Shown one piece after another: positions 39,101 through 40,802 of a stretch of 40,802 nucleotides of DNA. Numbering within the stretch: position 1 is the first letter of the stretch; each line of letters starts with the position of its first letter. The notes beneath the pieces were generated by a model. The model ran no database searches and was not told the origin of the DNA. It worked only from the letters and a program-made list of their open reading frames with translations. The stretch is taken from positions 1-40,802 of the forward strand of contig JAJZAH010000007.1 of NCBI GenBank assembly GCA_021799535.1, written 5' to 3'. Made by a program: the position numbers and the translations under genes. The DNA is from Nanobdellota archaeon (GTDB taxonomy: Archaea > Nanobdellota > Nanobdellia > Pacearchaeales > GW2011-AR1).

Positions 39101-39401
39101 TTTTTACAGTGAGCTCAAGGGATATTGGAGCCGCATAAGTGAGGTTTCTCAGCCTTGCTTCATAAGGCATTATCGTTGAAGTGCTACCATCTGCTTCAAT
39201 AACTATTGGCCTTCCGACCTCAATTTTTCCAAGCTTGATTTTAAACTCTTCCTCATCCTGTTCTATCGAGTTAGATATCTCATCGACGATTTCCTGCATT
39301 CGGTGATCTACAAATTCATTATAAGAGATTATATTAGACTCTACAAGCGAGTGATCTTCAAGATATCTCTTCACCACTAGGTGGTTTTTTCCTTCTATCA
39401 T
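36138..39401 (-). CDS. rpoB: DNA-directed RNA polymerase subunit B (unsplit)
   Basis: [46 protein letters not shown], C-terminal [11 protein letters not shown]...CPECHSEEI zinc ribbon. Confidence 0.97.
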   Translation of the reverse strand: [1087 protein letters not shown]

Positions 39402-39677
39402 TTATACCACTACCCTGTAATACATATTTAATTCCCCGGTCTCAGAATCTTTACGCTCTATTCCTATTATGTCTCCTACTACGCAACCTTCCGGCAGGGC
39501 AGGGTCATCCGCGAATATTTTTGGAAGCTGCGTTTTTGAAACGTTGAATTTTTTCAAAAGCTCTTCAGCTTGTTTTTCGGTCAGTTTCAAATGTTTCGGC
39601 TGTAGAATATGCATATTTTTGTCGTCGGGGATTAAGTTTAATTTTGCATAATGCTCTTTTGAGATTAGACAATACAA
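39402..39677 (-). CDS. rpoH: DNA-directed RNA polymerase subunit H (start uncertain: TTG at 39677 or ATG at 39614)
   Basis: LPKIFADDPALPEGCVVGDIIGIERKDSETGELNMYYRVVV. Confidence 0.93.
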   Translation of the reverse strand: MYCLISKEHYAKLNLIPDDKNMHILQPKHLKLTEKQAEELLKKFNVSKTQLPKIFADDPALPEGCVVGDIIGIERKDSETGELNMYYRVVV

Positions 39678-39766
39678 AATTTATAAAAAATTAGTTTATA
39701 AATCTTTCCATAAATTTCAAAATCTGGGAATTTTGAACTATTTAAACTTTTTTTACGCTTCTGGGG

Positions 39767-40318
39767 TTAAGATTTTTGGAACTTTTCATTAAACCGGGAA
39801 AACATCTCATCAACCATAGGATTTTTTGAAACTTCTTTTATCTTTTCAAGAAGCCCATCATTTTTTTGGAATCCCAAACAGTACCCGATAATATAAGACA
39901 AAGCTTCATCCGCGAACTCGCTGAGTCCTGAGAAAGAGACAATGTCCGGTTCATAATCTTTTACTTCTTTATTGAATAAAACTGCCCCGCCCCACTTTTC
40001 CTCTTTCGGGTTTCTTGATTGATAACTTGAAACAATTTGAAGGGATTTTTCAAACGGAAATTTCCTTAGCCAGTGAGCATAGACTCTATGAGCTTTTTCT
40101 TGGGAAAAAATTTCATACTTTACTAGTTTTTCTGCTGGAATCTTTTCCCCTACCCGCAAACTTGTGAAATCATCAAATCCGTCAATGACGAGAGTTAAAT
40201 ACCCCCCGGATTTTTCAGGGGAAGGGTTCTCTTTTAGTTCTTTAGAAATTTCAATAAGGTACTTAGCTCTTTTGGCAACTTCTTCAGGATTAAACTTTAA
40301 TCTTTCATCAAGTCCCAT
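39767..40318 (-). CDS. Hypothetical protein
   Basis: 183-aa ORF; no recognised family. Confidence 0.6.
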   Translation of the reverse strand: MGLDERLKFNPEEVAKRAKYLIEISKELKENPSPEKSGGYLTLVIDGFDDFTSLRVGEKIPAEKLVKYEIFSQEKAHRVYAHWLRKFPFEKSLQIVSSYQSRNPKEEKWGGAVLFNKEVKDYEPDIVSFSGLSEFADEALSYIIGYCLGFQKNDGLLEKIKEVSKNPMVDEMFSRFNEKFQKS

Positions 40319-40371
40319 AAAAAATAAATTGGCAGCCTCTTTTTAAAAACTTCTATTTTGTAATATAAGAA

Positions 40372-40446
40372 TGGCCCCGAAGGGATTTGAACCCTCGACA
40401 CCCGGATTAAAAGTCCGGTGCTCTGACCAGGCTGAGCTACGGAGCC
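40372..40446 (-). tRNA. tRNA-Lys (anticodon UUU)
   Basis: GGCTCCGTAGCTCAGCCTGGTCAGAGCACCGGACTTTTAATCCGGGTGTCGAGGGTTCAAATCCCTTCGGGGCCA; all four arms; CCA not encoded. Confidence 0.96.
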
Positions 40447-40495
40447 ATAAGCTGTATCGCCCAGAATGGACTGACGGATTTTTTAGGTTTCCGTT

Positions 40496-40518
40496 TGACC
40501 AGGCTGAGCTACGGAGCC
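40496..40518 (-). repeat. Duplicated 5' fragment of the tRNA-Lys gene
   Basis: TGACCAGGCTGAGCTACGGAGCCATA occurs at 40424-40449 and again at 40496-40521. Confidence 0.9.
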
Positions 40519-40567
40519 ATATAAAGATAAATTATAAAAATAGTTTATAAAAGTTTCTTGAAACGGT

Positions 40568-40802
40568 TTACAAATGTTTCTCTATTATTTCTTCAAGTTC
40601 ATTCTGGCTCATAGTTCCCGAATGTCTTTCAAGAACTTGAGATTCTTTGAGAATAACAAAAGTTGGAATAGAAGTCACTTCAAATTTCTGCGCGATTTTT
40701 TGATTCTCATCAACGTCTACCTTGCCGAATTTGACTTTCCCTTTGAATTCTTCGGATAAGTCTTCTATTATAGGACTCATCATTGTGCAAGGCATGCACC
40801 AT
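40568..40802 (-). CDS. Thioredoxin-fold protein, truncated at the window edge
   Basis: WCMPC active site at the edge, KFGKVDVDENQKIAQKFEVTSIPTFVILKE. Confidence 0.9.
   Translation of the reverse strand, partial: WCMPCTMMSPIIEDLSEEFKGKVKFGKVDVDENQKIAQKFEVTSIPTFVILKESQVLERHSGTMSQNELEEIIEKHL

Noticed and set aside
1-40802. Search for transposases, integrases or IS inverted repeats
   Set aside because: No ORF with recognisable transposase/integrase motifs; the tRNA fragment alone does not establish an integrated element.

Overview
40.8 kb archaeal window, probably DPANN-like: small proteins, many near-leaderless TATA promoters, fused RNA polymerase A subunit, non-oxidative pentose-phosphate genes. 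The left edge is a CRISPR array of 16 identical 37-nt repeats (90-1234). The repeat's 3' half (GGATTAAGGAATGCAAC) closely resembles, from memory, the Un1Cas12f1 (Cas14a, type V-F) repeat. A partial anti-repeat (CTTAATCCC...ATTC, 66-82) lies immediately before the first repeat, where the 3' end of a Cas12f tracrRNA is expected. No cas gene is visible, so the effector is predicted just left of position 1. After the array come tal, tkt, rpe and rpiB, then rnhB, a TrmB-type regulator next to an uncharacterised three-gene block with two paralogs, and an SMC-like ATPase whose hinge appears to be replaced by a Rad50-type CPxC zinc hook. The rest includes a surface protein, dnaG, EF-1A, EF-2, S7, S12, NusA, RpoA (A'+A'' fused), RpoB and RpoH with extra small ORFs inserted, tRNA-Lys(UUU) with a duplicated 5' fragment, and a truncated thioredoxin. 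A conserved-looking ORF at 31429-31728 needs two homopolymer frame corrections. All family calls come from reading motifs; no searches were run.
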